A stretch of 64,000 bases of DNA from Psychromonas sp. Urea-02u-13. GTDB taxonomy: Bacteria > Pseudomonadota > Gammaproteobacteria > Enterobacterales > Psychromonadaceae. The stretch covers positions 1-64,000 of the forward strand of contig NZ_PJBZ01000070.1 of the NCBI RefSeq assembly GCF_002835995.1. The letters are read 5' to 3'. The notes beneath the pieces were generated by a model, which saw only the letters and a list, made by a program, of their open reading frames with translations, did no database searches and was not told the origin of the DNA. Of the stretch, positions 55,553-64,000 are shown one piece after another. Both the position numbers and the translations under genes were made by a program. Numbering within the stretch: position 1 is the first letter of the stretch; every line of letters begins with the position of its first letter.

Positions 55553-56824
55553 ATGAATGCTTTACTTGAAGATTTAAAAGCGCGCGGACTTGTTGCACAA
55601 ACAACAGCCGATGAAGAGTTACACGAACATTTATCAAGTGGTTGTCAGACGCTATATTGTGGTTTTGATCCAACAGCGGATAGCTTACATATAGGTAGCC
55701 TAGTACCCCTATTAACGCTTAAACGTTTCCAAGAAGCGGGTCATAAGCCATTGGCTTTAGTTGGCGGTGCAACAGGACTGATTGGCGATCCGAGTTTTAA
55801 AGCGGCTGAACGTAAACTTAATACTGATGATGTTGTTGAAAACTGGGTGGCTAAAATAAAAGCGCAAGTCAGTGCCTTTATTGAATTCGGCGAGCAAGAA
55901 AATGCGGCTGAAGTGGTTAATAACCTTGATTGGATTGGTGAGATGGATGCCATTTCATTTTTGCGTGACGTCGGTAAACACTTTAGTGTTAACGCTATGA
56001 TTCAAAAAGAGTCTGTTAAACAACGAATCGACCGTGAAGGCGCGGGTATCTCTTTTACTGAATTTAGCTATATGTTGCTACAGTCTTATGATTTTGCAGC
56101 GCTTAATAAAATGAATGGCTGTTCTCTACAAATTGGTGGCTCTGATCAATGGGGTAATATCACCGGTGGTATTGACCTTACTCGTCGCATGAACCAACAA
56201 AAAGTATTTGGTTTAACACTGCCACTAGTAACAAAAGCAGACGGCACTAAATTTGGTAAAACAGAATCAGGTACGATTTGGCTTGATGCAACAAAAACGT
56301 CTCCTTATGCCTTTTTCCAATTTTGGATCACTACATTAGACGCAGATGTTTACAAATTCTTACGTTTCTTTACTTTCCTTTCTATTAGTGAAATTGAAGC
56401 GATTGAAGCAAAAGATAAAGCGATAAAAGGGCGTCCTGAAGGTCAAGCTATTTTAGCGAAAGAAGTCACTCGTTTAGTGCACGGCGAAGAAGGATTAGCT
56501 TCTTCTGAGCGTATTACAGAAGCTTTGTTCTCTGGTGATTTAAGCGCATTAAGTGAATCAGATCTTAAACAACTTGCACAGGATGGTTTACCATCAACAC
56601 AAGTAACAGAGTCTGAAAAAAGCTTGGTTGAATTATTGACCAGCTGTGAGCTTGCAAAATCAAATAAAATGGCACGTGAATTTACTCAAAATGGTGCAGT
56701 GAGCATCAATGGTGTAAAAGCGACGGATAGCGAAATGTTAGTGCAAAAAGCAGATGCTTTGTTTGGTCAATACACGCTAATTAAACGCGGTAAACGTCTA
56801 TTTAATCTCTTTATCTGGAAATAA
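55553..56824 (+). CDS. tyrS: Tyrosyl-tRNA synthetase
   Basis: A 423-residue class I synthetase. The HIGH motif is DSLHIGSL and the KMSKS loop is KFGKTESG. The tyrosine-binding YMLLQSYDF and [11 protein letters not shown] blocks are present, and an S4 RNA-binding domain is at the C-terminus (about 355-420). It is followed after three bases by an exported protein gene, so the two are cotranscribed. Confidence 0.97.
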   Translation: MNALLEDLKARGLVAQTTADEELHEHLSSGCQTLYCGFDPTADSLHIGSLVPLLTLKRFQEAGHKPLALVGGATGLIGDPSFKAAERKLNTDDVVENWVAKIKAQVSAFIEFGEQENAAEVVNNLDWIGEMDAISFLRDVGKHFSVNAMIQKESVKQRIDREGAGISFTEFSYMLLQSYDFAALNKMNGCSLQIGGSDQWGNITGGIDLTRRMNQQKVFGLTLPLVTKADGTKFGKTESGTIWLDATKTSPYAFFQFWITTLDADVYKFLRFFTFLSISEIEAIEAKDKAIKGRPEGQAILAKEVTRLVHGEEGLASSERITEALFSGDLSALSESDLKQLAQDGLPSTQVTESEKSLVELLTSCELAKSNKMAREFTQNGAVSINGVKATDSEMLVQKADALFGQYTLIKRGKRLFNLFIWK

Positions 56825-56827
56825 AAA

Positions 56828-57505
56828 ATGTTTATTAAAACGTTTGCTAAAAAAAGTTCTATTGCATTACTTGCCCTCGTTTCTAGTTCATTATTCGCTA
56901 ATCAGCAGGGAGAGAATGGAGAAGTATGGCATGACCTGAGTGATCCTCTTGCTGTTTATTCGAATGTGAACGTGGGTGGTGGCAGTGAAGGCGTTGACGT
57001 TAGTGCGAGTTATGGTGGCTATTTAAACGGCCAGTATAAGCATAAAATTACCGTTGAAGCGATGAACGACCTTGATTATTACAATGTGAATTACTTGTTG
57101 TTAAATGCGGTGACAAACTCTGGTTTTACTGTTGAGACAAGCTGGGGAAGGGACCTTTGGGATTTAACCGATACGAATGATTCTGTGGTCGGTGTATTTG
57201 CGAAAATACCTTTGATGGAAAGTAAACTTATCGTTTACCCAAAACTTAATTTAGGCATGTTATGGGGTGAATATGTTGATAATACAACGACTTACATCCA
57301 GTTCGAAGCAACAACACGCTACAAAATAAATCATATCTTTTGGGTTGGTATTACCCCAACTTATACCTATGCAATGAAAGGCTATGACGTAAATGAATGG
57401 GATACAACCTTAGATGTTGGGGCGCAAATTTCTGGTGCCTTTGCCGTTGGCGCACATTGGAATGACGATAATGAATTATGGTTTGATGTTGTTTTTGCTT
57501 TTTAG
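56828..57505 (+). CDS. Exported, probably outer-membrane beta-barrel protein of unknown function
   Basis: A 225-residue protein with a signal peptide (about 1-24, ending SSLFANQ). The mature part is rich in Tyr, Trp, Asn and Asp in alternating patterns (INHIFWVGITPTYTYAM, AFAVGAHWN) and ends in FDVVFAF. A terminal Phe after alternating hydrophobics is typical of outer-membrane barrels. No family is recognised. It starts three bases after tyrS and ends at a terminator. Confidence 0.72.
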   Translation: MFIKTFAKKSSIALLALVSSSLFANQQGENGEVWHDLSDPLAVYSNVNVGGGSEGVDVSASYGGYLNGQYKHKITVEAMNDLDYYNVNYLLLNAVTNSGFTVETSWGRDLWDLTDTNDSVVGVFAKIPLMESKLIVYPKLNLGMLWGEYVDNTTTYIQFEATTRYKINHIFWVGITPTYTYAMKGYDVNEWDTTLDVGAQISGAFAVGAHWNDDNELWFDVVFAF

Positions 57506-57556
57506 TCCGTATCTCCAAGTAGCAGGGCATAGATAAAAGATAAACAAGAAAAATTC

Positions 57557-57582
57557 AAAGGCCATTTTTAGTGGCCTTTTTT
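57557..57582 (+). terminator. Terminator after the tyrS operon
   Basis: AAAGGCCA and TGGCCTTT arms with a 7-base loop and a T run. Confidence 0.88.
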
Positions 57583-57698
57583 GATTTTAAATTCCCATAA
57601 AAGTGTGAAGGCTCGCAAGTAATATTGATTATAAAATTACCTTTAGCTAAGCAGTAGGCTAAAATTAGAGTTCTGCTCTATTTTGGAACTATTCTATA

Positions 57699-60230
57699 AT
57701 GCTTAAATCGTTTACATGCCTCATGATTTTCTTGTGTATATCAGCCCCTTCTTTTGCGGCTTTAAATGAATCTACTAAGCCTAGCCAAGTCGTTGTTTAT
57801 TTAGACCAAAACCTCCCTTATTCAGGCTTTAATTCTCATAAAAAGGCACAGGGTTTGTACGCTGACTTTTGGCTTTCGTGGTCTTTAACAACTGGCATTG
57901 CGGTAAAAATGGAGCCTTACTTACAAGAAGACCTGTATACCTCGTTAGTAGACAATCGACCTGCTTTATATAGTGGCTTGCAGGCGTCTAATCGTGCGCT
58001 TAAAAGGTTAAACAAAACGCCATTGTTAAACCTTAAAACAGATTTCTATCATTTTTCTCCGATTAGCCAAAAACTTTCTCACGCATTAACGGATCACGCT
58101 GATGTTATTCTTGTGGGTGGGCTGTTCCCTCAGGCACAGAAATTACCTTTGTTTGTTGATAAAACGCATCTTATTTATAAAGAATACCCAGGGGTGCTAG
58201 AGCTATTAATCGATCTATATCAAGATGAAATTGATGCCGTGGTTATTTTTAACTTTGGATTAGAAAACAAGGGTTTGTTAGACAGCATACTCAGTAGTTT
58301 CTTACAAAAAAAATCTGCCAATGACGGTGATAACCAATTATTTGCTTATTTGCCTGTTGAGCAACAGACATTAGTCAAATGGTTACAATGGGGGAACCAA
58401 TTTGAACAATTGAATACGCAAATGCGCACGGCCTTCGCTAATATTAATAACCCGTGGTGGGGGGCTTCAGCTGCTATGGCACGTAACCTTTTGCTGATTA
58501 GTGGATTGTTTCTTATTTTTATACTTATCGGTCGTTCAAAACGTAAAAAAGATCGTCAATTTAAAGATGTGCTTGATTCCTCTCCATATCCGCTAGCGAT
58601 TTTTGCATTAGACGGCAACACTATTTTTTATCTTAATGATGAAGTGAAATCATTATTTCCTTTTAAGAAGAAAAAAAATAAATTCATCTTTGAAGAGGCT
58701 GAAAATCAGCTGCTATTATCGCGCTTTATCAATAAAGCGAGTCACCAAACTGTTATCGATAATGGCCTAGTACGTTTATTAGTGGATGATACCTTTCATG
58801 ATATTGAAATATTTGCCAAACGCATTCATTACAAACGAAAAACCGCTTGGTTATGCCATTTAAAAGATGTGACGGCACTGCTTAGCGCGGAACGAAAACT
58901 CACAGAAGAACGTGAATTATTACGTAAAGTATTGGATTCAATTCCAGAGCAAATTTCATTTAAATCACCTAAGGGCACTATTGTTGGCTGTAATACTGCG
59001 TGGGCTGAAGTCAATAATACCACCGTGGCGCACGCAACTGGGCGCAGTGTTGCAGATATGATGGCAGTGCCTGCGATTAAAAAACAAAAACAGCAAGAAG
59101 CTGCTGTTTGGACGGGTGAAACTTATAATAGCCAAGAGTGGATTCAACAGAAAAAATCTGCAGATTTAAGCCTAGTGAATGTCACCAAAGTGCCTTTATA
59201 TAACGATAAAGGCACTATTTTTGCCATTTTATCCATCGACAGTGACATTACGGCATTACATAATTTAACCAAACAACTCAAAGTTGAAAATATACAGCGT
59301 AAAGAAACAGAAAAAGCGTTGTCGAAACAGAGTGTTTTATTAAGTACTGTTTTTGCTGCTAGCTATGACCCCATTGGTTTGTTAGATCATGAAGGGCGAA
59401 TCATTGGCGCGAATAACTCTTTTGCGAAATTAATGAATGCTTGCCCGGATGATATTATTGGTAAATTGCAAACTGAGCTTATGCCATCGGATAGAGCTGA
59501 CTGGGCGGAACGCCAAAATAAAGAAGTATTAGCCTCTGGTGAGCCCATTATTTTTGAAGAGTTACTGTTCTCTGGCAATAAGAAAACCTGGTACGAAGTA
59601 CATAAAGCGCCATTTAACGATGAAGAAAGTCATTACCAGGGCATTGTTATTATGGCCCGAGATATTACAGCACGTAAATTAACCGAGGAAAAACTCAGCT
59701 CTGACGCATCGGACTTTGAACAGAAAATGTTAAACGACCAATTAACTAACATTGCTAATCGACGTTCATTTGATGAACGTTTCACAATGCTTTGGCAGGA
59801 AGCGTGTGATGAGCAAGAGATGCTCTCTATTGTGATGTGTGATATCGACTACTTCAAACCTTATAATGATAACTATGGCCACCAAATGGGTGATGAGACA
59901 TTAAAAATCATTGCATTAGCACTTAACAATGCCGCTAGTGAGATGGGCTGTTTTGCTGCTCGATACGGTGGTGAGGAGTTTGTTGTTATCATTAAAGGGG
60001 GCAATGCGACTAAAGTATTTCGTGCGGTTGAAAAATTACGTGAAGCGATTAATAAAACCAAGGTGGAACATCTACATTCTGATGTGAGTCGTTATGTCAC
60101 TATGAGTCTGGGTTTATCGAGTATCTTCCCAAGTGATTTGAATACCATGAAGATGCTAGTCGCTGAGGCTGATGGCGCGTTATATGACGCTAAAATGTCC
60201 GGACGTGATCAAATCAGTGTGCACAATTAG
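57699..60230 (+). CDS. Membrane diguanylate cyclase with periplasmic solute-binding-like domain and PAS repeats
   Basis: An 843-residue protein. A signal peptide (about 1-21) precedes a periplasmic region (22-260) resembling the SBP_bac_3/ABC substrate-binding fold (VVVYLDQNLPYSGFN). One TM is at about 262-280. Three PAS-like domains (about 290-400, 405-520, 545-665) follow, then GGDEF (about 675-843) with an intact ARYGGEEFVV site. The I-site RxxD is missing (EMGC at that position), so product inhibition is unlikely. It is monocistronic with its own terminator. Confidence 0.9.
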   Translation: MLKSFTCLMIFLCISAPSFAALNESTKPSQVVVYLDQNLPYSGFNSHKKAQGLYADFWLSWSLTTGIAVKMEPYLQEDLYTSLVDNRPALYSGLQASNRALKRLNKTPLLNLKTDFYHFSPISQKLSHALTDHADVILVGGLFPQAQKLPLFVDKTHLIYKEYPGVLELLIDLYQDEIDAVVIFNFGLENKGLLDSILSSFLQKKSANDGDNQLFAYLPVEQQTLVKWLQWGNQFEQLNTQMRTAFANINNPWWGASAAMARNLLLISGLFLIFILIGRSKRKKDRQFKDVLDSSPYPLAIFALDGNTIFYLNDEVKSLFPFKKKKNKFIFEEAENQLLLSRFINKASHQTVIDNGLVRLLVDDTFHDIEIFAKRIHYKRKTAWLCHLKDVTALLSAERKLTEERELLRKVLDSIPEQISFKSPKGTIVGCNTAWAEVNNTTVAHATGRSVADMMAVPAIKKQKQQEAAVWTGETYNSQEWIQQKKSADLSLVNVTKVPLYNDKGTIFAILSIDSDITALHNLTKQLKVENIQRKETEKALSKQSVLLSTVFAASYDPIGLLDHEGRIIGANNSFAKLMNACPDDIIGKLQTELMPSDRADWAERQNKEVLASGEPIIFEELLFSGNKKTWYEVHKAPFNDEESHYQGIVIMARDITARKLTEEKLSSDASDFEQKMLNDQLTNIANRRSFDERFTMLWQEACDEQEMLSIVMCDIDYFKPYNDNYGHQMGDETLKIIALALNNAASEMGCFAARYGGEEFVVIIKGGNATKVFRAVEKLREAINKTKVEHLHSDVSRYVTMSLGLSSIFPSDLNTMKMLVAEADGALYDAKMSGRDQISVHN

Positions 60231-60262
60231 AATCTAATGTATTGGTAGAAAAAGTAGCAACA

Positions 60263-60292
60263 AAAAAGGGAGCTCAATGAGCTCCTTTTTTT
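60263..60292. terminator. Terminator between the PAS-GGDEF gene and folE2
   Basis: GGGAGCTC and GAGCTCC arms with loop AAT, A run before and T run after. Confidence 0.88.
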
Positions 60293-60311
60293 ATGACTAA
60301 AATAAGAAAAA

Positions 60312-61232
60312 TTAGGCTTGGTAGCCGTCTTTAATACCTTTAGTCGTAATTGATACTGCATCATGTGCATGCAAGCTTTCATAATGGTTTACACGTAACC
60401 AGAAATCATCAAATTTAACTTCAGGATTAAGCGCGTACTGAAGTTGTCTTGCAGCATCTTCACAAAACATTAAGTTTTGGCCATTTAAACGTGCAAACTC
60501 TTGTTCATCTTCACGCTTTACAGCTGCTTGAACGGGCGTTTTAAGTGTATTTTCAATTAGGTCAATGAGCTCAATCACCGGGAAGGTATTATTCGCCGTG
60601 TTAAGTTTAACTTTCACTTCAACCACACTACGTTGGCTATGCGGTGTTGCAACAATACCTTGTGTTGAACCTAACCACTGCAATACTTCTTCTTTTTCAA
60701 TGTTCTCTTGCGCTGCATATTTTTCTGCAAAGGTATTTTGAATAAGCTGGCGAGCAAGTGCGGCAGAACAAGGACAAGTAGATGAATAAGGCACACTCAC
60801 TTGTAGTTCTACGTTGAATTCACCATCAATTAATTGACCAATAAGAACAACCGGGTAAGCTTTCCAACCGCGTTTTTCACTGATTAAAGATTTACGGCGT
60901 AGATGATAATCAAATTCAAACTTTACAAAGGCTTGCTGACTAAGATCACTGTGGCTTTCAATAAAACCTTCTAATAGTGTTGATAGTGTTTGTAATGTTA
61001 ATTCTGACTCAGTTGATAACTGGTCTAACTGTAAATACAAACGTGACATGTGAATGCCTTTCGCTTGCGCATCACCTAGGTTAACGAACAGTTCAGCACT
61101 GGCACTAACTTGCTGTGGTGCACAATCATCAGTTTGGACCATAAGCGGTAGTTCAATGTTGCTCATTCCAACTCTGTCTAATGTACCTTCAGTTTGAGCT
61201 TGTGCGCTATTTGCGATATCTGGCATTGCCAT
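60312..61232 (-). CDS. folE2: GTP cyclohydrolase FolE2 (type IB)
   Basis: A 306-residue zinc-independent GTP cyclohydrolase that starts tetrahydrofolate (and queuosine) synthesis. Family features are [17 protein letters not shown], the Cys of [18 protein letters not shown] (metal ligand) and [10 protein letters not shown]. In several bacteria folE2 replaces folE under zinc shortage; no clear Zur box is visible in the upstream 250 bp, so it may be the constitutive enzyme. AAGGGAG precedes the start. Confidence 0.95.
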   Translation of the reverse strand: MAMPDIANSAQAQTEGTLDRVGMSNIELPLMVQTDDCAPQQVSASAELFVNLGDAQAKGIHMSRLYLQLDQLSTESELTLQTLSTLLEGFIESHSDLSQQAFVKFEFDYHLRRKSLISEKRGWKAYPVVLIGQLIDGEFNVELQVSVPYSSTCPCSAALARQLIQNTFAEKYAAQENIEKEEVLQWLGSTQGIVATPHSQRSVVEVKVKLNTANNTFPVIELIDLIENTLKTPVQAAVKREDEQEFARLNGQNLMFCEDAARQLQYALNPEVKFDDFWLRVNHYESLHAHDAVSITTKGIKDGYQA

Positions 61233-61482
61233 GAGAAAAAACTCCCTTCAACACGATAGTAAAATTAGTAAATTTAGGCGGTGGATTATAAACGTCTTCG
61301 AGACAATTAAAAACCACCAAATGAAAAGGATTATCAGTGATTGATAAAAGTGCTTGTTTAATGAACACAAAAGAGACTTATTAAGCGCTGATGTGAAAAA
61401 TAATCGTTAAAATGTGTAATAACCTGAATAATTTAAGGGGAATATTGCTTACAATTGTGCTTTATTTTTCACAGAGAGTGGC

Positions 61483-63738
61483 ATGAGCATATTTAATTTA
61501 AAAACATGGGTACATTATTATGTTTCCCTTTTAAAACGCTTAGGTGCATTTCGTTTTAGCCTATTACTGGCTTTGGCTATTTTCACTGCCGACGCAATAT
61601 TACAAATGGTACTGGCTTATTATTTTAATGACCCTCTCGATATTGTGGATATCTCTCGTTCGATTATTTTGGGTTTATTAATAACCCCTTGGGCGGTGTA
61701 TTTTTTAACCGTTGTCGTGGGTGATCTGGAAGAAGCGCGTCAACGCTTAGATAATACCGTCGCACGTTTGCAAGTCATGCTTGCAACGGATCAACAAAAA
61801 ACAAGAGAACTTGAAAGCGAAATGATTGAGCGTCAAAAAAGCCAAAAGTTATTGCAAGAACACACCATATTATTACATTCGTTTTTAGACACCTCTCCGG
61901 ACCTGTTTTTTCATAGAGATTTAAAAGGCGCGTTTGTAAGTTGTAATAAAGCCATGGAGTTGGTTACTGGTCGCACGGCTGCACAATTAATTGGCCTTAC
62001 CCCTTTTGATATCTATCCCGATGAGTATGCGCAACAGGTGGTGAAACGCGATCAAAAAGCACAGGAAACCGAACAGGAGCAAATACATGAACATTGGTTG
62101 CATTATCCTGATGGTCGTCAAGCGTTCTTCGAAGTACGTGCATTACCGCTGTATAACGTTAAGCATGTTTGTGTCGGTATTATTGGTTTTGGCCGTGATA
62201 TTACAGAACGTAAAAAACATCAAGAATCTTTAGAAAAAGCCAGTCACGATAAAACTACTTTTATTTCAACCATTAGCCATGAGCTGCGCACGCCACTTAA
62301 TGGCATTGTTGGCCTGAGTCGTATGTTGCTCGATGAACAACTAACGACAGAGCAAACGAAGCACCTTAAAACCATTCATATGAGTGCTATTACGCTGGGT
62401 AATATTTTTAATGACATTGTTGATCTTGATAAGCTTGATCGCCGACGTTTAAATTTGGTCAGTAACGATATTGATATGCTTGATTTTATCAGTGACTTGG
62501 AAAGTTTAGCGTTTATTCAAACGGAACAAAAAGGGCTCACGCTGCATTTTGAACAAACAGATGTATTACCTAACTTTATACAAGCAGACGATACACGTTT
62601 GCGCCAAGTACTTTGGAATCTGGTGAGTAATGCAGTGAAATTTACAGAACAAGGGCAAGTGACCATTCGCTGTTTTTGTGAGCATGAAGGTACCGCTGAC
62701 GAACATCTTTGTTTTGCAGTGCAAGATTCAGGTATTGGTATTCCGGCGGATCAATTAGAAAAAATATTTGCGATGTATTATCAAGTTAAAGGCAATCGTC
62801 ATGCAACAGGCACGGGAATTGGTCTTGCGGTGTCGAAACAGATTGTTGATGCCATGCAGGGTAAAATAACGGTCACCAGTGAAGTCGACCAAGGCAGTAC
62901 CTTTAAACTGTGTTTACCGGTTAAGTTTCTTGAACAACGTATTAATAAACCCATTGAACCAAGCAAGTTACCGGCATTGTCTATTTTGCTTGTTGAAGAC
63001 ATTGAGCTTAATGTGGTGGTTGCCAAAGCATTATTAGAAAAATTAGGCCATCAGGTTGATGTGGCGATTAATGGTGAACAAGCCTTGCAAAAGGTATCTG
63101 AACACCGCTATCAACTCATTTTGATGGATATTCAGTTACCTGATATGGACGGTTATCAGGTGACTGCATTATTACGCGAAAAATACCAAGACTTACCACC
63201 GATTGTGGCATTAACGGCGAATATCTTTTCAGATAAACAAGACTTTACCAAAAAGGGGATGGATGACGCACTCGGAAAACCACTCACAGTGCGCTCTTTT
63301 AATGACGTTGTTAGACGTTTTTTCACCCAACTCAAGCCACAAGAGTCGCTGATTATTACCCCTGATAAGCTCAAAGCAGATCCTGTCGAACCGCTTTTTG
63401 ATAGTGCGATGTTATTAGAGTTAATGGAATTTTTACCCACCACTGTTATGTTAGATAATATTGCTTTATTTACTAAATTGATGCCTGATTACATGCGTAT
63501 ATTAGACTCAAATATGGTGGCAAAAGATAAGCTGGGTATTGTCAGTGAGGCACATAAAATTAAAGGTGCCGCCGGCTCTGTGGGATTAAAGCGCATTCAA
63601 ATGTTAGCGCAGAAAGTGCAATCTCCAGAACTACCTGCTTGGTGGGATAACATTGATGATTGGGTTGAGTTAATGAAATTAAATTATGAAAGTGATATCA
63701 CTGAGCTTAAAAAGTGGGTGGTTAAGCAGGGACGATAA
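61483..63738 (+). CDS. arcB: Aerobic respiration control sensor kinase ArcB
   Basis: A 751-residue tripartite kinase. Two TM segments (about 22-44, 57-80) with a short periplasmic loop, a leucine-rich linker, PAS (about 130-240), HisKA with H266 (ISHELRTPLNG), HATPase, REC with D549 and Hpt with H691 (EAHKIKGAAGSVG). It aligns with E. coli ArcB throughout. Of the two redox cysteines of E. coli (C180, C241) the first is kept (C154) but the second is Phe (F215); another Cys is at 230. It should phosphorylate ArcA in response to quinone redox state. Confidence 0.96.
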   Translation: MSIFNLKTWVHYYVSLLKRLGAFRFSLLLALAIFTADAILQMVLAYYFNDPLDIVDISRSIILGLLITPWAVYFLTVVVGDLEEARQRLDNTVARLQVMLATDQQKTRELESEMIERQKSQKLLQEHTILLHSFLDTSPDLFFHRDLKGAFVSCNKAMELVTGRTAAQLIGLTPFDIYPDEYAQQVVKRDQKAQETEQEQIHEHWLHYPDGRQAFFEVRALPLYNVKHVCVGIIGFGRDITERKKHQESLEKASHDKTTFISTISHELRTPLNGIVGLSRMLLDEQLTTEQTKHLKTIHMSAITLGNIFNDIVDLDKLDRRRLNLVSNDIDMLDFISDLESLAFIQTEQKGLTLHFEQTDVLPNFIQADDTRLRQVLWNLVSNAVKFTEQGQVTIRCFCEHEGTADEHLCFAVQDSGIGIPADQLEKIFAMYYQVKGNRHATGTGIGLAVSKQIVDAMQGKITVTSEVDQGSTFKLCLPVKFLEQRINKPIEPSKLPALSILLVEDIELNVVVAKALLEKLGHQVDVAINGEQALQKVSEHRYQLILMDIQLPDMDGYQVTALLREKYQDLPPIVALTANIFSDKQDFTKKGMDDALGKPLTVRSFNDVVRRFFTQLKPQESLIITPDKLKADPVEPLFDSAMLLELMEFLPTTVMLDNIALFTKLMPDYMRILDSNMVAKDKLGIVSEAHKIKGAAGSVGLKRIQMLAQKVQSPELPAWWDNIDDWVELMKLNYESDITELKKWVVKQGR

Positions 63739-64000
63739 AAAGAAGGGGTTCAGTAGGTATTGTGAGTGCTATTTAACACTGACGTTAATAATCTAATGAA
63801 CCTGTTTTCCCTGTCTTTATCTGATTAGGCTAGCGCATATATTCAACGGTACTTGAGGCTACTATTAATACCAAGCGTATTTAATTTGTGTTCAGTCTTA
63901 CTTGTTAAAACGAGCGCTATCTGCGTTATGAGTCTTGAAAGGAGAATAACTACTTTCTGCAACTCATGCCTTGTTAGCACTCATTTTTCCTGCGTAATAC
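63739..64000. other. Region after arcB running into a dispersed repeat
   Basis: No gene is seen. From about 63866 (TAATACCAAG) to the window end the sequence belongs to a dispersed repeat: it is similar to 51576-51630, and its last 17 bases are the reverse complement of 15848-15864. Confidence 0.65.
63866..64000. repeat. Dispersed repeat, copy cut by the window end
   Basis: Starts with TAATACC. It contains the block ACGAG...TTGAAAGGAG...ATAACT shared with 51576-51630, and ends TTTTTCCTGCGTAATAC, the exact reverse complement of part of the inverted-repeat element at 15806-15867. Confidence 0.7.

Overview
The window looks like chromosome of a psychrophilic or marine gammaproteobacterium of the Alteromonadales/Vibrionales type. 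The low G+C content, the housekeeping gene orders (dciA / M23 peptidase / secA / mutT / coaE-zapD-yacG; lolB-ispE-prs-rplY-pth-ychF), a very large Met-Leu-Gln tRNA array and an ArcB-type kinase fit a Psychromonas-like organism best. That genus call is an inference from gene content and order, not a database match.

Layout. 1-8.7 kb: core genes for replication loading (dciA), envelope (M23 peptidase), secretion (secA), nucleotide sanitation (mutT), a periplasmic-type ATP ligase, NAD and CoA synthesis (nadC, coaE), division (zapD, yacG) and a HopJ-like protein. 8.7-11.4 kb: a DecR-like Lrp regulator divergent from a cysteine-synthase-fold PLP enzyme, then an endonuclease/exonuclease/phosphatase (EEP) protein. 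11.4-11.7 kb: a 272-bp IS66-type MITE lying exactly between two convergent stop codons. 11.7-20.8 kb: a receptor-like protein ending in PilZ, YceI/cytochrome b561, a GST, a MerR-controlled metal exporter, an alanine/glycine symporter, cheV, a DUF1244 protein and a DUF2431 protein. 21.3-31.3 kb: a complete chemosensory operon (secreted small protein, MCP, cheY, cheA, cheW, Aer-like MCP, cheR, cheD, cheB). Its order matches the Pseudomonas che2 / Vibrio cluster III (F7) systems.

31.3-33.8 kb: a minus-strand tRNA array with 12 intact tRNAs (5 Gln-UUG, 4 Leu-UAG, 3 Met-CAU) in two tandem operons. It is interleaved with three related tRNA-Gln-like elements that share an enlarged anticodon arm, plus repeated spacer hairpins. 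The promoter and two terminators are readable. 34-40 kb: sbcD-sbcC with a coupled DeoR-type regulator, then a short TetR-type regulator. 40.4-45.8 kb: a large hybrid kinase and a REC-GGDEF protein. 45.8-51 kb: ychF-pth-rplY-prs-ispE-lolB on the minus strand. 51-52 kb: a decayed GGDEF gene and dispersed repeats. 52-64 kb: recN with two LexA boxes, a CbiB-like protein, mtnN, tyrS plus an outer-membrane-like protein, a PAS-GGDEF protein, folE2 and arcB. The last bases run into a dispersed repeat cut by the window edge.

Functionally the window is rich in sensory signalling: a full chemotaxis set, CheV, two hybrid kinases, two intact and one dead diguanylate cyclase, and a PilZ protein that could read the c-di-GMP. 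The most unusual structures are the tRNA-Gln-like elements, the PilZ receptor fusion, the repeated FGFF motifs in the CheA linker and the IS66 MITE.
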